Of a stretch of 64,000 nt of DNA, positions 33,599 through 43,811 are shown piece after piece. The position numbers and the translations under genes were made by a program. The stretch is from SHXR01 sp046160305 (lineage in GTDB: Bacteria > Pseudomonadota > Gammaproteobacteria > Burkholderiales > SG8-39): assembly GCA_046160305.1 (NCBI GenBank), contig JBJXGX010000025.1, positions 1 to 64,000 of the forward strand, in the 5' to 3' direction. How positions within the stretch are numbered: the first letter of the stretch is position 1; each line of letters opens with the position of its first letter. Under the pieces are notes generated by a model. That model saw nothing but the letters and a program-made list of their open reading frames with translations. It ran no database searches and was not told where the DNA came from.

Positions 33599-34351
33599 TC
33601 ACCCTTTTTTCTTCACGATCGGCGCGCGGGGCGGCTCAGCCCCGAGGCCTGGAATGCGCACCGCGAATCCGTTTGGATAGCGCAGGTCCGCATGCATGAC
33701 CTTGCGTCCGAGCGCGCCTGTTGCGGCGCCGTGTGCGTCGACGAATCGCTGCAACCGCGTGTCAACCAACGACTTCGCCTGTTCGCGCCCAAGCTCAATG
33801 GTCATTCCATTCGAGAGCTTGAGCGTCCATGCGTAACGCGGGGACATCAAGAGTTCGACGGGCTCCGCGTCAAGAGGCTTCACCAGCTCTCGAAAGCGGT
33901 AATAGCGCCTGGCCATCTCCGCCTCGGAACCCGCCGGGCCGTTCAGCATCGGCAGATTCGCCCGCGCAAGCGCGACAAAGAGCTCTCCATGAACATTGAT
34001 GAGCTTCTGATCACCCCAGCGTGCCAGCACGCGATGCTCCTCGACGAGAATTTCGAGCCGATCGGGCCACTGACGACGAACATCCGCGTTGCGCACCCAG
34101 GGAATTTCTTCCACGAGTTGCTTGACCAGATCGAGGTCCGCCGAGAAAAAGTTTCCAAGCGCTCGCCCGGTGATCGCATCGCTCACCTGCTCACGCGTCA
34201 CATGATCGAGCACGCCGATCACGCTCGCTCTGGCAAGCGCGAAATGTGGCGAGCTCGCGACGATTACGACGCCGATCTGCGCGACGATGGCGCCGGCCAG
34301 GATCAGCATCCCGCTTGCGATCAGGTTCATGAGGCGTGCGTTGTTCCACAT
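33599..34351 (-). CDS. ftsQ: Cell division protein FtsQ
   Basis: 250-residue bitopic protein of the FtsQBL complex. One membrane helix (residues about 8-30) precedes the POTRA domain (FALARASVIGVLDHVTREQVSDAI) and the beta domain (VRRQWPDRLEILVEEHRVLARWGD). The C-terminus is lysine-rich (IVKKKG). It starts 5 bases after the ddl stop. Confidence 0.95.
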   Translation of the reverse strand: MWNNARLMNLIASGMLILAGAIVAQIGVVIVASSPHFALARASVIGVLDHVTREQVSDAITGRALGNFFSADLDLVKQLVEEIPWVRNADVRRQWPDRLEILVEEHRVLARWGDQKLINVHGELFVALARANLPMLNGPAGSEAEMARRYYRFRELVKPLDAEPVELLMSPRYAWTLKLSNGMTIELGREQAKSLVDTRLQRFVDAHGAATGALGRKVMHADLRYPNGFAVRIPGLGAEPPRAPIVKKKG

Positions 34352-34356
34352 GCTAT

Positions 34357-35289
34357 TCAGCGCCCGCTCTTCGCGGACGTACTGAGCGTCGCGAGCTCGA
34401 GGATCCTGAGACAGAGGTCCTCGAAGGAAATCCCCGCATGGCGCGCTGCCATCGGTACCAGCGAATGGTCCGTCATGCCAGGTGAAGTATTGACCTCCAG
34501 GAAGAACGGCTCGCCCGCTTGGTTCAGCATGAGATCGACACGGCCCCAGCCATGGCAGCCAAGCACATTGAAGGCGCGCAGGACCTGATCCTGAATGGTT
34601 CGCTCATGCTCGGGCGCGAGTCCGCACGGCAGGATGTACCGCGTATCGTTGGCGACGTACTTCGCGTCGTAGTCGTAGAAGTCGCGCGGCGTTTCGAGTC
34701 GAATCACCGGCAGCGCCACCGATCCCAGAACGCCAGCCGTGAGTTCCATGCCATCGATGAATCGTTCGGCGATGACGAGCGGATCGAAACGCGATGCAAG
34801 CGCGAATGCCGCGCTCAGGTCGGCCGCGCGACGTACCTTGCTCATGCCGATCGACGAGCCCTCGTTGGCGGGTTTCACCATGATCGGAAGCCCGAGTCGC
34901 TCGACCACCGATTGCAAGTCGGTGTTCGCTTGCAGAAGCTCATAGCGCGGCGTGGGCACGCCCGCCGCTTGCCACAAGAGCTTGGTGCGCCACTTGTCCA
35001 TCGCCAGGGCACTCGCCATGACACCGGAACCGGTATAGGGGATGCCGAGCAGCTCGAGCGCGCCTTGAATCGTGCCGTCCTCGCCGAATCGGCCGTGGAG
35101 TGCAATGAAGACGCGGTCGAATTTTTCCTTGATGAGATGCTGCAGGCCGCGATCATTCGGATCGAATGGATAGGCATCGACGCCACGCTTCAGGAGCGCG
35201 GCGAGCACCATCGATCCGCTCTTCAGTGAAACGTCACGTTCAGCCGAGCGGCCACCGAGCAGGACGCCGACTTTGCCGAATTTCTTCAT
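34357..35289 (-). CDS. ddlB: D-alanine--D-alanine ligase (DdlB)
   Basis: 310-residue ATP-grasp enzyme that makes the D-Ala-D-Ala end of the peptidoglycan stem. Landmarks are GKVGVLLGGRSAERDVSL, ALHGRFGEDGTIQGALE, PVIRLETPRDFYDYDAKY and the metal-binding FFLEVNTSPGMTDHSLVP. ATG at 35289 overlaps the murB stop by 4 bases. Confidence 0.96.
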   Translation of the reverse strand: MKKFGKVGVLLGGRSAERDVSLKSGSMVLAALLKRGVDAYPFDPNDRGLQHLIKEKFDRVFIALHGRFGEDGTIQGALELLGIPYTGSGVMASALAMDKWRTKLLWQAAGVPTPRYELLQANTDLQSVVERLGLPIMVKPANEGSSIGMSKVRRAADLSAAFALASRFDPLVIAERFIDGMELTAGVLGSVALPVIRLETPRDFYDYDAKYVANDTRYILPCGLAPEHERTIQDQVLRAFNVLGCHGWGRVDLMLNQAGEPFFLEVNTSPGMTDHSLVPMAARHAGISFEDLCLRILELATLSTSAKSGR

Positions 35290-36212
35290 CGCGCCTCCGG
35301 CAGTTGGTTACCGATGATGCGCACTTCGGGGACGAGCGCGATACCGCAGCGTTCGAGGACGGTTTCGCGCGCATGATGAATCAGCGCTTCGATGTCATGC
35401 GCGGATCCCAGCCCTTTGGGATTGACGATGAAATTCGCATGCTTCTCGGCGATGCGGGCCCCGCCAATCGCGTAGCCCTTCAGTCCACAGGCTTCGATGA
35501 GCCGCGCCGCATGATCGCCGGTTGGATTGCGGAATACCGATCCGGCATTCGGCATATTGAGCGGCTGCGTTTGCGCGCGTTGGCTCAATAGCGCCGTGAT
35601 TCGGTCACGTGCGGCCGTTCGATCGCCCGACGCGAAGCGCAACCATGCGGCAGTGAAAAATTCCTCTGCGGCCACGCGCAGAATGCAATGCCGATAGCCG
35701 ATGTCGAAATCGTCGCGAACGCGACCATGCAGCGCGCCGTGCCGATCGATCGTCTGGACGTGATCGACAAATTCCCAGATTTCCGCGCCGTAGCAGCCGG
35801 CGTTCATTGCAAGCGCGCCACCGATCGTGCCGGGAATGCCCGCGAGGAACTCGGCGCCGGTGCACGATTGGTTTGCCGCGAACCGCGCAACCTTCGGACT
35901 CGCGACACCTGCCGCGCTGAATACGAAATCACCGTCCATCCGCATCGATCCGTGCGTGTCGTGCATGAGCACGATGACCCCGTCGAAGCCGCCGTCCCGC
36001 ACCAGGAGGTTACTGCCCAGACCGACAAAGACCACGGGGCGCGCTACGGGGACTTCCGCCAGAAACACTTGCAGGTCTGCGAGATCCGCTGGAATATAGG
36101 CCACTGTCGCGCGACCGCCGGCCCGCCAACTCACATGCCGTGCCATCGACTCGTCCCGAAGGAGTTGGCCGCGCAAGCCGGGCTTGAATTGCATTGGCTC
36201 GCTCATGTTCAT
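35286..36212 (-). CDS. murB: UDP-N-acetylmuramate dehydrogenase
   Basis: 308-residue FAD enzyme that reduces enolpyruvyl-UDP-GlcNAc with NADPH. It has SWRAGGRATVAY and FVGLGSNLLVRDGGF at the FAD site, GIPGTIGGALAMNAGCYG, and a C-terminal substrate domain with PNAGSVFRNPTGDHAARLIE. ATG at 36212 overlaps the murC stop by 4 bases. A second ATG two codons in is equally possible. Confidence 0.96.
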   Translation of the reverse strand: MNMSEPMQFKPGLRGQLLRDESMARHVSWRAGGRATVAYIPADLADLQVFLAEVPVARPVVFVGLGSNLLVRDGGFDGVIVLMHDTHGSMRMDGDFVFSAAGVASPKVARFAANQSCTGAEFLAGIPGTIGGALAMNAGCYGAEIWEFVDHVQTIDRHGALHGRVRDDFDIGYRHCILRVAAEEFFTAAWLRFASGDRTAARDRITALLSQRAQTQPLNMPNAGSVFRNPTGDHAARLIEACGLKGYAIGGARIAEKHANFIVNPKGLGSAHDIEALIHHARETVLERCGIALVPEVRIIGNQLPEAR

Positions 36213-37597
36213 GCGTCACTTCTCGCCAGCTTGCCTGGCACTTGACCGATCGATCCGGCGCCCATGGTCAGGACGACGTCGCCATCGCGCGCGATCTGGC
36301 GAATGGTTGACGCCATGTCTGCGATGTCCTTGACGAAAACAGGTTCCACTTTTCCCGCGACGCGCACGGCGCGCGCAAGCGAGCGTCCATCGGCCGCCAC
36401 GATCGGTTGCTCGCCCGCTGCGTACACCTCCGCCAGCACGAGCACGTCGACTCCGGAGAGCACCTTCACGAAATCCTCGAAGAGATCGCGGGTGCGCGTG
36501 AATCGGTGTGGCTGAAACGCAAGCAGAAGGCGCCGGCCTGGGAAAGCGCCACGCGCCGCCTCGATCGTCGCGAAAAGTTCCGCAGGATGGTGTCCGTAGT
36601 CGTCCACCACGGTGCACGCGCCGCCACCCTCGATCGCAATCTCGCCATAACGCTGGAAGCGACGGCCGACGCCGCGAAACTCGGCGAGCGCCTTCACGAT
36701 CGCCTGATCCGCGATGCCCAATTCGTCGGCGACGGCGATCGCGGCAAGTGCGTTCTGTACATTGTGCCGGCCGGGAATGGAGAGCGTGATGTCAAGCGGC
36801 GCACGATCGGGGCGGAGCGCTCGAAAGCGCATGCGTCCGGCGTCGGCGGTCACGTCTTCGGCGCGGATCGAGGCGTCCGGCGCGAACCCGTACGTACGCA
36901 TCGGCTTGGAGACGAATGGCATGATTTCGCGCACCACACGATCGTCCGCGCAAAGAATCGCGGTCCCGTAGAAAGGTAGGTTCTCGATGAAATTCACGAA
37001 TGCCTGGCGCAGCTTCGAGAAGTCGTGCTGATACGTCTCCATGTGATCCGCATCGATGTTGGTGATGATCGCGATCACCGGCTGCAGATGAAGAAAGGAG
37101 GCGTCGGACTCGTCGGCTTCTACAACAATGAAATCGCCGGTGCCAAGGCGCGCATTGCTGCCGGCGGCGTTCAGTCGTCCGCCGATCACGAAGGTCGGAT
37201 CGAGTCCCCCTTCGGCAAGAATGCTTGCGGTCAGGCTGGTCGTGGTCGTCTTGCCGTGCGTGCCCGCTACCGCGATACCGCTTTTCAAACGCATCAATTC
37301 GGCAAGCATCAACGCCCGTGGGACGACCGGTATTCGCGATGCGCGAGCGCCCAGCACTTCCGGATTGTCCGATCGCACCGCGCTCGATACGACGACCACA
37401 TCGGCGCGTTCGATGTTGGCGCGGTCATGCCCGAGCATCACCCGGGCGCCAAGCGATGCGAGTCGTTCGGTCGCCGCGTTGGCGGATAGATCCGATCCGC
37501 TCACTGCGTAGCCAAGATTGACGAGCACCTCGGCGATTCCGGACATCCCGGCGCCGCCAATGCCAACGAAATGGATGCGACGGACCTTGTGCTTCAT
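36209..37597 (-). CDS. murC: UDP-N-acetylmuramate--L-alanine ligase
   Basis: 462-residue Mur ligase adding L-alanine to UDP-MurNAc. It has HFVGIGGAGMSGIAEVL at the UDP-binding start, the ATP loop AGTHGKTTTTSL, EADESDASFLHL and DDYGHHPAELFATI. ATG at 37597 starts inside the murG stop (4-base overlap); the upstream in-frame start would add five residues before the family start. Confidence 0.97.
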   Translation of the reverse strand: MKHKVRRIHFVGIGGAGMSGIAEVLVNLGYAVSGSDLSANAATERLASLGARVMLGHDRANIERADVVVVSSAVRSDNPEVLGARASRIPVVPRALMLAELMRLKSGIAVAGTHGKTTTTSLTASILAEGGLDPTFVIGGRLNAAGSNARLGTGDFIVVEADESDASFLHLQPVIAIITNIDADHMETYQHDFSKLRQAFVNFIENLPFYGTAILCADDRVVREIMPFVSKPMRTYGFAPDASIRAEDVTADAGRMRFRALRPDRAPLDITLSIPGRHNVQNALAAIAVADELGIADQAIVKALAEFRGVGRRFQRYGEIAIEGGGACTVVDDYGHHPAELFATIEAARGAFPGRRLLLAFQPHRFTRTRDLFEDFVKVLSGVDVLVLAEVYAAGEQPIVAADGRSLARAVRVAGKVEPVFVKDIADMASTIRQIARDGDVVLTMGAGSIGQVPGKLARSDA

Positions 37598-38664
37598 GCG
37601 AGCGCCTCGCACAAGTCGGCGACGCGCGCAGTCGCATCGGGCGTTGCAAGCGACCGTGCGCGGACTGCCATCGCCGCAAGCCGCTCGCGCGTGAGCGACG
37701 CGATCTCGCCTGCGAGTCGCTCGGGCGAGAGATCACTTTGCCGGATCAGAAGTGCCGCGCCAGGATCAACCAGGTAACGCGCATTCGCGGTCTGATGGTC
37801 ATCGACCGCGTGTGGGAACGGCACGAACAGCGCCGCGACACCGGCCGCCGCAAGTTCGGCAACGGTCATCGCCCCGGCACGACAGATGACCAGATCCGCG
37901 TTCGCATAGGCGCGCGCCATGTCATCGATGAAGGGCACCAACTCCCCTGCGACGCCTGCTTGCCGATAGCTTTCCTGGAGCGCCGCAATGTTCTTCGCAC
38001 CAGCCTGATGCGTCACCGCGGGACGCCGTGCGGGTTCGATAAGGGCGAGGGCTTTCGGAATCGCATCGTTCAACACCTGCGCGCCGAGACTTCCACCGAC
38101 GACGAGCAGGCGTATCGGTCCATCGCGGCGGGCATACCTCGCTTGAGGGTCTTCGATCTCGGTGATTGCGGTCCGCACCGGATTCCCGACTACAAGAGCA
38201 TTGCGAAGCGCGCCTGGAAATGCGATCAACACGCGATCGGCGACATGTGCGAGGACGCGATTGGCAAGTCCTGCAATCGCGTTCTGCTCATGAATCACCA
38301 ACGGACGGTTGAGGAGCACGGCCATCATCCCTCCGGGAAAACTGATGTAACCGCCCATCCCAAGGACGGCCCGCGGCGCGACGCGGCGAATCGCACGAAG
38401 CGATTGCCAGAACGCGATGAGCAACCGCGTGGGAAGCAGCAGCTTTGCGAGGAGCCCCTTCCCTCGCAAGCCCGAGAACGCAACGGGTTCCAGCTCGAAT
38501 CCGTTTTTCGCGGCAAGGCCCGCTTCCATCCCGCCCGGCGCACCGAGCCACACGATGCGCCATCCTCGCGTGCGAAGCGCATCGGCGACCGCGAGCGCAG
38601 GCATGACATGGCCGCCGGTACCACCGGCCATGATGAGGATCGTGCGTTGCGCATTACGTTCCAC
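37594..38664 (-). CDS. murG: Lipid II synthase MurG
   Basis: 356-residue GT28 glycosyltransferase that adds GlcNAc to lipid I at the inner membrane. The glycine-rich loops IMAGGTGGHVMPALAVA and VLGMGGYISFPGG and the C-terminal VICRAGAMTVAELAAAGVA are intact. The start is GTG at 38664 with GGAG eight bases upstream. A 27-base gap separates it from ftsW. Confidence 0.97.
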   Translation of the reverse strand: MERNAQRTILIMAGGTGGHVMPALAVADALRTRGWRIVWLGAPGGMEAGLAAKNGFELEPVAFSGLRGKGLLAKLLLPTRLLIAFWQSLRAIRRVAPRAVLGMGGYISFPGGMMAVLLNRPLVIHEQNAIAGLANRVLAHVADRVLIAFPGALRNALVVGNPVRTAITEIEDPQARYARRDGPIRLLVVGGSLGAQVLNDAIPKALALIEPARRPAVTHQAGAKNIAALQESYRQAGVAGELVPFIDDMARAYANADLVICRAGAMTVAELAAAGVAALFVPFPHAVDDHQTANARYLVDPGAALLIRQSDLSPERLAGEIASLTRERLAAMAVRARSLATPDATARVADLCEALA

Positions 38665-38691
38665 ACGCTTGGCTCCGGAGCGATATTCCCC

Positions 38692-39897
38692 TCACGCGGG
38701 CAACCCCCTGATGAGTTGTCGGTTCTCCCAATCGATGCGAATCAGAATGCCGAGCGCAATACAATTCGCGATGGTTCCACTGCCTCCATAACTCATGAAG
38801 GGCAAGGTCAACCCCTTGGTCGGGAGGAGACCCATGTTGACGCCCATGTGAATGCACGCCTGCACACCGAACCAGATGCCGATGCCCTGCGCCGCCAGGG
38901 AAGCAAAGGGGCGCTCATAGCTCACCGCGAGGCGGCCAACGACGAATGCGCGCATGACCAGGAACGCGAACAGGATCACCACACTCACGACCGCGACGAA
39001 GCCCAATTCCTCCGCGATCACCGCGAGAATAAAATCCGTATGCGCCTCGGTGAGGTAGTGATGCTTTTCAATGCTTGCCCCCAGGCCCACCCCGAGCCAT
39101 TCGCCACGTCCGAAGGCGATGAGGGAATGCGTCAACTGATAGCCTTTGCCGAATGCATCGGCCCAGGGATCCATGAACCCGATGAAGCGATTCCAGCGGT
39201 ACGAGGACACTGCGATCAGCACGGTGAATGTGACCACCAGGAACGCGATCAATGCGACGAACCACTTTGCGTTCATGCCGCCGACGAACAGGATCGCCGC
39301 GGCAACGACGAAGATGACGAATGTCGCGCCGTAATCGGGCTCGAACAGCAGGAGCAATCCCACCGGCACCATGACGGCGGCCAGGGGCAGCAGGCCCTTC
39401 TTGAAGCTGTGCATCTGATGCGCTTTGCGTGCGGTGAAGTCGGCCGCATACAAAACCGCGAAGAGCTTCATGAATTCCGACGGCTGCATGTTCACCAGCC
39501 CAAGCGAAATCCAGCGGCGAGCGCCATTGATCGGACGACTGATCCCGGGAATGAAGACAAGCAGCAGCAGGACGACGCCTGCCACGAACAGCCAGGGCGC
39601 AAGTTCCTGCCATGTGCGCGAGGGAATCTGGAAGGCGATGCAGGCGCACAGAATGCCGAGCCCGACAAAGATCGACTGCCGTGCGAGAAAGTACGTCGGC
39701 TGGTGCCTGAACGCCTTGCCCGCCTCCGCGACGGTGATCGATGCGGAATACACCATCACCAGGCCAATCAGGAGCAGCAGCAGGGCCGTCCACACCAGCG
39801 CCATGTCGTACTCGGCGATTACATGTGGCGCCCGCACGGTTCGCCTCGGCGCGAGCCGTTTGGGGTTGAACCAGGGCAGGCTAAATGCCGCGCGCAT
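38692..39897 (-). CDS. ftsW: Septal peptidoglycan glycosyltransferase FtsW
   Basis: 401-residue SEDS protein with about ten membrane helices; it polymerises lipid II at the septum with FtsI. Landmarks are MVYSASI, ISRPINGARRWISLG, MQPSEFMKLFAVLYAADF, the essential loop SLIAFGRGEWLGVGLG, and LPFMSYGGSGTIANC near the end. ATG at 39897 overlaps the end of murD by 17 bases. Confidence 0.97.
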   Translation of the reverse strand: MRAAFSLPWFNPKRLAPRRTVRAPHVIAEYDMALVWTALLLLLIGLVMVYSASITVAEAGKAFRHQPTYFLARQSIFVGLGILCACIAFQIPSRTWQELAPWLFVAGVVLLLLVFIPGISRPINGARRWISLGLVNMQPSEFMKLFAVLYAADFTARKAHQMHSFKKGLLPLAAVMVPVGLLLLFEPDYGATFVIFVVAAAILFVGGMNAKWFVALIAFLVVTFTVLIAVSSYRWNRFIGFMDPWADAFGKGYQLTHSLIAFGRGEWLGVGLGASIEKHHYLTEAHTDFILAVIAEELGFVAVVSVVILFAFLVMRAFVVGRLAVSYERPFASLAAQGIGIWFGVQACIHMGVNMGLLPTKGLTLPFMSYGGSGTIANCIALGILIRIDWENRQLIRGLPA

Positions 39898-41296
39898 TCG
39901 GCAGCCCCTTCACAAGCGAGGTGAACACGTCGCCGCGATGCTTGTAGTGATTGAACATGTCGAAGCTCGCGCAGGCAGGAGACAGCAATACGATGTCCCC
40001 CGCGATCGCGACATCGCGCGCCCGGTCGATCGCATCGGCCATCGAGCTCGCCCAGAGCCGCGGCACATTCGTCCCATCGAGTGCGCGATCGATCAATGGT
40101 CCGTCTCGTCCGATGAGGATCACGGCCCGCGCCGGTCCCGCTACCGCGTTGCGCAAGGGGGCGAAGTTCTGTCCTTTGCCGTCGCCGCCTGCGATCAGTA
40201 CGACGCGAGAGGCCGATCCCGCAAGCATTCGGGCAAACCCATTCAGCGCCGCCACGGTCGCACCGACATTGGTGCCCTTGGAATCATTGAAGTACCGGAT
40301 ACGATCGACTTCCGCGATCGGCTCGACACGATGCGGCAGGCTGCGGAATGCGCGCAGCGCCTCGAACACGGTTTCGCGCCCAAGACCGAGCTCGCTCGTG
40401 AGGGCGAGCGCCGCGAGCGCATTGGCAGCGTTATGGAGTCCCGCCAGCCGCATTTCCCCAAACGGCAAGATCGCGGTCTCGCCTTGCGCGAGATGAAAGT
40501 CGTTGCCGAGCTTGATGAGACCAAAGTCGGCCTCGCAGCGCGATTGATCGAGTCCGAACGTGGCAACACGCCGGCCGGCGCGGCGCATCGCGAGACTTGC
40601 ATCGTCGTCCCGATTCAGAACCTGCAATCCGCTTCCCGCGAAAATCCGCGACTTCGCGGCGGCGTATTCCTTCACGTCCGCATACCGGTCGAGATGGTCT
40701 TCCGACACGTTCAGCATCGTCGCGGCATCGAGATCGAGCGAGTGGGTGGTCTCCAACTGATAGCTCGACAACTCGAGGGCCCAGACATCGGGGAGTGCAT
40801 CCCGGTCGAGGCAATCCATCAACGCGGTCAGGACGGCCGGGCTGATATTTCCAGCGACCTCGCATCGCCGTCCGCCGCTGTTCACGATCGCGCCGGTGAG
40901 CGCCGTCACGGTTGTCTTGCCGTTGGTGCCGGTCACGCCGATCAGCGACGGCTGCTGCGCGTTTCGGTATGTATCGGGAATTGCCCTGGCAAACAGCTCG
41001 ACATCCCCGACGACCGGAACACCGCGTGCAAGGGCATCCTGCACCGCGGGTTCGGCGAGCGGAACACCGGGGCTGATGGCAACCAGATCGATCCCGGCGA
41101 ACGTGTCCCGCTCGAATGCACCGGTACGAAGCTTCGCGTTTGGCGCATGCTGCGCGAGTGCGTTGCGGCCGGGCGGATCCGATCGCGTATCGGCGACACG
41201 TATCGCCGCCGCGCCGTCACGAGCGGCCCAACGCGCCATCGACAATCCCGATTCGCCGAGTCCGAGCACCAGTACGTTTTTTCCGTTGAGGCTCAT
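39881..41296 (-). CDS. murD: UDP-N-acetylmuramoylalanine--D-glutamate ligase
   Basis: 471-residue Mur ligase adding D-glutamate. It has NVLVLGLGESGLSMARW at the N-terminus, the ATP loop GTNGKTTVTALTGAI, NVSEDHLDRY and FNDSKGTNVGATVAAL. ATG at 41296 overlaps the mraY stop by 4 bases. Confidence 0.97.
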   Translation of the reverse strand: MSLNGKNVLVLGLGESGLSMARWAARDGAAAIRVADTRSDPPGRNALAQHAPNAKLRTGAFERDTFAGIDLVAISPGVPLAEPAVQDALARGVPVVGDVELFARAIPDTYRNAQQPSLIGVTGTNGKTTVTALTGAIVNSGGRRCEVAGNISPAVLTALMDCLDRDALPDVWALELSSYQLETTHSLDLDAATMLNVSEDHLDRYADVKEYAAAKSRIFAGSGLQVLNRDDDASLAMRRAGRRVATFGLDQSRCEADFGLIKLGNDFHLAQGETAILPFGEMRLAGLHNAANALAALALTSELGLGRETVFEALRAFRSLPHRVEPIAEVDRIRYFNDSKGTNVGATVAALNGFARMLAGSASRVVLIAGGDGKGQNFAPLRNAVAGPARAVILIGRDGPLIDRALDGTNVPRLWASSMADAIDRARDVAIAGDIVLLSPACASFDMFNHYKHRGDVFTSLVKGLPNARGI

Positions 41297-42447
41297 CGCA
41301 GCTTCAAGGTCGATAAGCCGAACAGCACGAGCATCATCGTCACGATCCAGAAGCGCACGACCACCTGTGTTTCACGCCAGCCACCCAGCTCGAAGTGATG
41401 ATGCAGCGGCGCCATGCGGAACACGCGCTTGCCGCCGGTCATCTTGAAATAGATGACTTGGATCATCACCGACAGCGTTTCCGCGACAAATACGCCGCCC
41501 ATCACGAACAGAACGATCTCCTGGCGAACGATCACCGCCACCGTTCCGAGCGCGGCCCCCAGAGCGAGGGCACCGACATCGCCCATGAACACCTCCGCCG
41601 GATAGGCGTTGAACCATAGAAATCCAAGGCCGGCGCCGATCAACGCGCCACAGAACACGGCCAGTTCGCCCGAACCGGGGATGTATGGGATCAGCAGGTA
41701 TTTCGCGTAGACCGCGCTTCCGGTGACGTACGCAAAGATCCCAAGGGCGCCTGCGATCATGACCGCGGGCATGATGGCGAGCCCATCCAAGCCATCGGTT
41801 AGGTTCACCGCATTGGAGGTTCCGACGATGACGAAATAGGTGAGCGCGATAAAACCGAACACCCCGAGCGGATACGCGATGTTCTTGAAGAACGGGACGA
41901 TGAGGTCGGTCTTGTTCGGCAGTTCCATCGTGAATCCGCTGCCGACCCACACCGTGAACAGATCCCAGAGCTTGGCGGAGGACGGCGCATTGATTGCGAA
42001 CGACAGGTAGATCGCCGCGACGATGCCGATGACCGATTGCCAGAAGAATTTTGCGCGGGGCGACAGGCCTTTCGGATTGCGATGCACGACTTTGCGGTAG
42101 TCATCGACCCATCCGACGATGCCGAATCCAAGGGTCACCAGCAGAACGATCCATATGAACCGGTTTTCGAGATCGCCCCACAAGAGCGTCGTGATGCCGA
42201 TCGACAACAGGATCAGCGCCCCGCCCATGGTCGGTGTGCCCGACTTCACCAGATGGGATTGGGGCCCATCGGTGCGTACCGACTGCCCGATCTTGTAGTT
42301 CGCCAACTTCCGGATCACCAACGGCCCGAGGATCAGGGAGATCGCAAGCGCCGTCAGCGTGGCAAGGACCGCGCGAAGCGAAATGTAGTTGAATACATTC
42401 AACGCCCGTATATCTTTGGCGAAATATTGCGCGATGTCTAAGAGCAT
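41293..42447 (-). CDS. mraY: Phospho-N-acetylmuramoyl-pentapeptide transferase MraY
   Basis: 384-residue polytopic enzyme that forms lipid I from UDP-MurNAc-pentapeptide and undecaprenyl phosphate. Catalytic aspartates are in VGWVDDYRKVV and LTDGLDGLAIMPAV; the magnesium/histidine loop is FRMAPLHHHFELGGW. Ten membrane helices are expected. ATG at 42447 overlaps the murF end by 10 bases. Confidence 0.97.
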   Translation of the reverse strand: MLLDIAQYFAKDIRALNVFNYISLRAVLATLTALAISLILGPLVIRKLANYKIGQSVRTDGPQSHLVKSGTPTMGGALILLSIGITTLLWGDLENRFIWIVLLVTLGFGIVGWVDDYRKVVHRNPKGLSPRAKFFWQSVIGIVAAIYLSFAINAPSSAKLWDLFTVWVGSGFTMELPNKTDLIVPFFKNIAYPLGVFGFIALTYFVIVGTSNAVNLTDGLDGLAIMPAVMIAGALGIFAYVTGSAVYAKYLLIPYIPGSGELAVFCGALIGAGLGFLWFNAYPAEVFMGDVGALALGAALGTVAVIVRQEIVLFVMGGVFVAETLSVMIQVIYFKMTGGKRVFRMAPLHHHFELGGWRETQVVVRFWIVTMMLVLFGLSTLKLR

Positions 42448-43811
42448 GCGGGGGCTCCACTTCGCAATTGCGCGATGACGCGCTCCATGCGCATGAACCG
42501 GGAACCCTTGACGAGGATCGTCGCGGGTGCCGAAGGCAATGTATTCAATCGCTCGATCAGCGATTCCACGCTGGTGAAATACTCACCGCCATCGCCGAAC
42601 GATGCGACCGACGTGCGCGTCATCTCGCCAAGGGCCAGGAGCAGGTCGACACCGCGTTCTCGCGCGTATTGCCCCACTTCAGCGTGATACGCCTCGCCAT
42701 GCGCCCCGACTTCGCCCATGTCGCCGAGCACGAGGAAGCGCGGGCCCGGGACCGACGCGAGAATGTCGATGGCGGCACGGACCGAATCCGGATTCGCGTT
42801 GTAGGTGTCGTCGATCAAGACGTGCCCGCGCGCACTGGTGAATGTCTGCAGGCGACCCTTCGCGGGCCGAAACGCAGTCAACCCCTGACCAATCGCTTCA
42901 GGGCCGGCCCCGGCAATGCTCGATGCAGCGGCGGCGGCAAGGGCGTTATGAACGTTATGCGCCCCAGGGATGTTGAGCGTCGCGTGCACAGAGCCTTCCG
43001 GGGAAGAAATCGTAAGGTGCGTTCCCGTGCCTCGCAGCTCGAAGCTGCCGCTCACGTCGGCCTCTGAGCGCAATCCAAAGCTGCGAATCGCGCGCGATCC
43101 GGCCAAAGTACGCCATAGGTCCGCGTGCGCATCATCGGCGTTGAGAATCGCAACGCCGTCCGGCGGCAACGCGTGGATCAGCGCGCCATGCTCGGTTGCG
43201 ACGTCATCCACACTGCGCATGAACTCCTGGTGCTCCCGCTGGGCGTTGTTGATGAGGCCGATCGTGGGTTGCGCGATCGCGGCGAGGAGCGCCGTCTCGC
43301 CCGGATGATTCATACCGATCTCGACGACACCGACGCGGTGTGCTGTGCCCAACCGAAGCATCGTCAACGGCAGACCAATGTCATTGTTCAGATTGCCGGC
43401 GGTTGCCAGCACCTGCGCGTCGCCGAATTGCGACCGCAGGATCGAGGCGATCATTTCCTTCACCGTCGTCTTGCCATTGGAGCCAACGACGCCGATCACC
43501 GGCAGGGCGAAGCGCGCACGCCACCATGCCGCAAAGCGTCCCAATGCGGATTTCGTATCGTCGACTTCGACCAGGTTCGCATTCGGCGCCTGTTCGCGTG
43601 CATGGGAATGCACATCGACGAGCGCCGCGACCGCCCCCTGCTCAAGGGCGGCCGCGACGAAATCGTGTCCATCAAAACGCTCGCCGCGCAGCGCGACGAA
43701 GAGGACCCCCGGCGAGATCGCCCTGCTGTCGGTTGTGACCGCGTTAAATTGGACGTCCACACCGAGCGCCCGCCCCCCGATCGCGCTTGCAAGGGCAAAG
43801 GTGCTTAGCAA
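42438..43811 (-). CDS. murF: UDP-N-acetylmuramoyl-tripeptide--D-alanyl-D-alanine ligase
   Basis: 457-residue Mur ligase adding the D-Ala-D-Ala dipeptide. It shows VTTDSRAISPGVLFVALRG, the ATP loop GSNGKTTVKEMIASI, EIGMNHPGE and LIDDTYNANPDSVRAAID. The start codon is TTG at 43811, with GGGAG six bases upstream; it overlaps the murE end by 7 bases. Confidence 0.96.
   Translation of the reverse strand: MLSTFALASAIGGRALGVDVQFNAVTTDSRAISPGVLFVALRGERFDGHDFVAAALEQGAVAALVDVHSHAREQAPNANLVEVDDTKSALGRFAAWWRARFALPVIGVVGSNGKTTVKEMIASILRSQFGDAQVLATAGNLNNDIGLPLTMLRLGTAHRVGVVEIGMNHPGETALLAAIAQPTIGLINNAQREHQEFMRSVDDVATEHGALIHALPPDGVAILNADDAHADLWRTLAGSRAIRSFGLRSEADVSGSFELRGTGTHLTISSPEGSVHATLNIPGAHNVHNALAAAAASSIAGAGPEAIGQGLTAFRPAKGRLQTFTSARGHVLIDDTYNANPDSVRAAIDILASVPGPRFLVLGDMGEVGAHGEAYHAEVGQYARERGVDLLLALGEMTRTSVASFGDGGEYFTSVESLIERLNTLPSAPATILVKGSRFMRMERVIAQLRSGAPACS

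Noticed and set aside
37738..39924. A 728-codon rightward open frame opposite murG and ftsW
   Set aside because: It is antisense to two intact essential genes, has low-complexity charged content and no domain. It arises from high-G+C codon structure of the true genes.
39425..41398. A 657-codon rightward open frame opposite ftsW, murD and mraY
   Set aside because: Same reason: shadow of real genes with no ribosome site or recognisable family.
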